A stretch of DNA of 64,000 nucleotides from Manduca sexta. Taxonomy: Eukaryota; Arthropoda; Insecta; Lepidoptera; Sphingidae. A program made the translations under genes and the position numbers. Below the pieces are notes generated by a model. It worked only from the letters and a program-made list of their open reading frames with translations, was not told where the DNA came from and ran no database searches. This document shows, one piece after another, positions 60,079-64,000 of the stretch (position 1 is its first letter; each line of letters begins with the position of its first letter). The stretch lies in the NCBI RefSeq assembly GCF_014839805.1, contig NC_051128.1:12538466-12602465 (forward strand), given 5' to 3'.

Positions 60079-63000
60079 TTTCTTAAAGAGTAGATTATGT
60101 TTTTTAGTGTTACCTACCCGAGTGACCCTGACAAATACTTGCCACGAATTCTTCCCACTGTCCTATTGTTTACTCTGTAAAATAAGTTTTGTGCTGTACG
60201 AAAGAAATAAAACGAGTCCCTGTAGTAATGAAGGTCGGTCAAGAAACGCTACTCATTCGAGCAAGTTATGATGAATTTTACAACACAAGTCAACCAACCA
60301 TTTAGTGGAAACATGCTCTATGTCGACATTATTGAAAAGAGCTTTATTAAAAAAACCCTATACTGACTAGTGAGTGCTTAGTAGATATACCTCATAGTAG
60401 AGGAGAAGATTAATTCAATATTGATGAAGACTAATCTTTCATTTTGAAAGTATATTAGTCAAGCTTACTATATTACTCATCATTTATAAAGTTAAAAAAG
60501 AAAACAATGTAAATTGTACAATGTAAAATATCGTAGCGGCTGACGTAGTTGAATCAAAGGTAAATACGCAGCAACACTTGCGGATCATATAAAGAGCAAG
60601 AGCGTCGCAAATATGACATTAAAAAACTCCAATCCTTAAATATTGTTACGCAAGGAGCAATTAATATCGACTCGCGGCCGACGTTCGCAATGTCTATAAT
60701 TGACGCATAAAAAGCCCTTCGCGGCCCACATATAAACTACTTTAATAAGAGCACCGGTGTTGCGTAAATGAGTCATACAAGCCGTGGATTAACTGTAAAC
60801 AATAGCGAAAATGTCCGCATGTGATGAGAGAACGCACACCGGTGCCGGCAATACCGGCCCGCCGCCCGTAATGGGGCCAAGTGGCATGTCCTGTCTGCTC
60901 ACTTGACAACCGGCTTGCACCTTCACCGCTACGTGCATATGTGCGTGTGTTACTATGCTGCGAATGATTTACAGCATGCGGGGTGCTGTATTTGCATATT
61001 GCGAGCCCTGTCTATTGTATGCGAATATTGTGGTTTTGGGCAAAATTAAGGAGGGTATATTTGTAGTCGTATATTAAAATAAAAACATTGAAACTCATGT
61101 CTCTTATTTTAAATTAGGTAATAAAATTCCTATAATCTGTTTAATTGAAATAACAAAAAGATTGAACAGTATTTATTGAACAATCCCTACTCCCTAAGAT
61201 GGATGATGTTACATTAGTAAAATTTCTCGTGTTACAGCCTTTCAAATTGTGGGTTCAAAATGAATGCGTAAGTAGCACCTACAGCAAATACACCTAGAAG
61301 ACCTAGAGATTATATTCGAAACTCCATACGTAAATAACCACCGGTGTTTAATAATCCTTATCAATAACATCAGCGGCCACTTTCTTTTCGCCTTACACGT
61401 TCCGTTTTCGCTTCATACAATTACTTTCATTACGTTGCGCTTTGTTCAGAAATAATTTACGAATTACGGAAACCACAATCAATTTACGGTCATCCATTAG
61501 CCTGTCAGTGGGTACACGATTGCGCCTCGATTCCAGCTTTCCTGCGGCCCGATGCGGTATCACGTCGCGATCGCAGCCATTTCCGATTAAACAATTGAGT
61601 TTATATATTATACAAGAAAACAAAATAACTAGGTTTCGTGCATAAGTTAAGAGAGATAGCACTATACTATCTTATAGCAGTGATTCTATCTCCTTAAATT
61701 ATATTAAGGTGTTTTCGTAAGAACAATACGTATAATATTGAATCTAAAATGGACATAACTTAATCTCACATAATCACAAAATAAAAAATATGCCAATCGA
61801 CATTCGTGCATTCAGCTCTTAATTTTCATATATTTATTTACTCATCTTGACACGCATTTCACTAATTAATTCATGCATTAGGTACCTACTCAATCATCGT
61901 CTTCTAATTTTGAATTCCAAGATGAATGTTTTTGACATTAAATTAAGTACTAACGGCAGATAACCCTTTGTCTTAAACATAAATGAATACTTAAGATAAC
62001 CCAACCCGCCCTACAATTTAGCAAGAATCCCATTTATACTTCCATTTGAGGAGCATCACATGCCACCGAGATTGAAGATAACGTATAAACCTACAAAATT
62101 AATGACACGAATGAATTGTCATTTGTTCAAGAAGTTCCAAACGAGTCGAGAACAATCGCAAGGGAAACGGAACGATATGGACAGCTGAATGATTTTAAAT
62201 GAATATGTAAATCAAGGGCGAATGCATGCACTCCGTCACTGTCGTCTAGAACAACATCAAAGGTAGGTACAATAATCGAAATATTGCATCCAAAGATGGC
62301 TTTAATGTCAGCGAATGCAAATATCATGTAACGTGCCATTTAAAATTACATCAATAAGATAATTTGATTAGCTTTTAGTTACTAGAGTCATATCGGAAAT
62401 CCGAAAATTATATGTTTAGAGTTTTTCTACGTTGTTAGACAGATTTTATGCCAATAAAACAATAGTAAGGGATTTGCGTGGCGTTCATAATTCTAACCAA
62501 TGTAAATTGCAACTTTTTATTCCAACTAAAATAATAAAAACAAAGAAAATTAAGAATGACCTCATCTTTACTTACATATCTAAATCATTTTCAACAAAAC
62601 AACTCTCAAAACATAAATTATAAAATCAAAACTTAAATCATAAAACGCAACATTTGTATATTTCAACTAATACATTTAAACATGTGACCTCAATGCAACC
62701 CAAGGTTACAGCAGAGTTGTGGACAGCCACAAGCAAGTGCTGGGACGAGAGACGATCTCTGTGGTCAATGTGGAGGACACTAGACAGCAAACGCGGTTAG
62801 AAGACACACGATAGGAACAATCCTACAGATTATATTACCGTATGTGCGACTCAGGCTATTTGACGCGCAACTACGTTGTATTATAGTAATGGAATTTGCA
62901 CCGATGCCAGTGGAGAATGCATTTGAAAGTAAAACTAAAATCGTTACGTATTCCTTCTATTATACATGCTTAATATGCAAGAAAAATATCAGAAATAACA

Positions 63001-63654
63001 CTACGAATCCTCAAAAATTCAATAAATGATTTACTGTAGAAGATCGAGTAGGTAGTAAACATCGTGGTGTCAAGTCGCATCGTCTGAGATAGCTATCGCG
63101 GAAACAAAATAAACTTGAAAAATTTCAATCTTTTTATACGGCATTAGTAGGTACCAAAATAAATTGAAATATGGACTCATGAATTTAAGATTAATCGCAA
63201 GTCGACCATGATATATTTTTGTACTTGCTGATATTAAGTCGGCAGGTTATAGCAACATTGTAGCCAGGTTAAGTGGCCAGTCGCATAGAGTAAATTAAAT
63301 CAACACATTTACAGGAGCCACTAAATGAATTGGATTTGCTTTATACTCCTCACGTAGCGTCTAAGATGTTAAGTGTTTGTCGTGTCGTAAAACTAGTAAA
63401 CCTTAGTACACGTTTCTTTTATTGTCAGACTAAAAGGAACGTGCAGAATTAATTTGCTTTTACAAGCCCTGGACCACTCGCAAATAACGATTACAGAACA
63501 AAAGAACTACAGATCGAGGAATCGATAATCGATATCTCTTACACTTTTTTGCTATTTTGGTTTGACAGCTGCATAGAAACGCACAGTTCACATTCACATT
63601 GAGAATGTCAAGTATCGGACGAGTTGACAGCGTGATATTGATAGGTCAGGCAAG
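60079..63654. other. Non-coding stretch, no gene supported
   Basis: AT-rich DNA with two less AT-rich islands: 60820-60950 (CACCGGTGCCGGCAATACCG, palindrome-rich) and 61490-61590 (TCCTGCGGCCCGATGCGGTA). The second is open on the minus strand for 89 codons (61393-61662) without a recognisable domain. The upstream exon or promoter of the MIF4G gene could be among these but cannot be shown. Confidence 0.4.
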
Positions 63655-63910
63655 AGATTTCTTTCATACGGGCACGTACAGGGCACGAAAAGTAATGGCG
63701 ACTCCACTGTCCCTGATGGTAAGTGAAGTGGAGTCCATGAAAAATGTTTATCCATCGCCAATCAACACAATTATGCCGACAAGCTTGAACTAAATATACA
63801 TAGGATCCCGAGACGCGATACACTTAAGTGAGCCACTACGGCAGGTTTTACACCTTGCGTGGTGGTCGATATCCGTGCTGATAATAAGATATATCTTCCC
63901 ACCACTAATG
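63655..63910 (+). repeat. Dispersed repeat C, near full length
   Basis: CACTGTCCCTGATGGTAAGT, GAAGTGGAGTCCATG, CCATCGCCAATCAACACAAT, TATGCCGACAAGC, GATCCCGAGACGCGATACAC and GATAATAAGATATATCTTCC. All blocks are in the family order with a shortened middle. Non-coding. Confidence 0.7.
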
Positions 63911-64000
63911 TTTTTTTAAATTTTATACCATGCTTAATGCAGTATAATTAAGCACGACGTAACTAATTCACGTGGAGTTCTTGTTTGACTTTTTATTATT

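Noticed and set aside
61393..61662. Minus-strand frame of 89 codons in a GC-richer patch, considered as the missing 5' exon of the MIF4G gene
   Set aside because: No donor site of the required phase and no similarity to the N-terminal part of such proteins could be seen. The opposite strand is open too.

Overview
This is eukaryotic DNA, AT-rich and gene-poor. It is almost certainly from a butterfly or moth. The clues are the repeat families: a tRNA-derived SINE ending in GGGCTGATATTATTA, a second SINE beginning GCCTCGGTGGCG, short Helitrons ending GCCGCGGGCAAAAGCTAG, RTE-type LINE tails ending in YVQQW followed by a TGA and ATG repeats, and several dispersed elements I associate with Lepidoptera. 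There are no prokaryotic features and no intact rRNA or tRNA gene. Most long open frames are chance frames or repeat-derived.

Two host genes are supported, both on the minus strand. (1) A MIF4G-domain protein of the CTIF / MIF4GD type occupies 51881-55764. Five coding exons have consistent phases and canonical splice sites, and its 5' end is not identified. (2) Downstream on the same strand, at 47277-47429, is the first coding exon of a formin-like (FMNL/Frl) actin nucleator. It has an N-terminal Met-Gly myristoylation-type start and the conserved PMPxxxELExRF block, ending at a phase-0 GTAAGT donor. I found no second formin exon, so 1-47276 is best read as the left-hand part of a very long first intron.

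Layout. 1-2.1 kb: twin hairpins, then a Helitron carrying ten exact 123-bp tandem units. 2.1-47.3 kb: AT-rich presumed intron with scattered SINEs, LINE tails, small hAT-type elements (one with a perfect 8-bp target duplication), a 91-bp tandem repeat and a few GC-rich, promoter-like islands. 47.3-47.4 kb: formin exon 1. 48-51 kb: two hAT MITEs with 8-bp duplications and a perfect-looking hairpin. 51.9-55.8 kb: the MIF4G gene. 57.7-59.5 kb: a young palindromic transposon-like element with 488-bp arms about 98% identical, three evenly spaced 25-bp motifs per arm, and a decayed Cys/His-rich reading frame in the loop. 59.5-64 kb: one SINE with an 11-bp target duplication and otherwise featureless DNA.

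The strongest candidate for something undescribed is the palindromic element at 57674-59497. The two host genes are ordinary, conserved genes: translation (MIF4G) and actin assembly (formin). Nothing in the sequence shows that they work together beyond lying in tandem.
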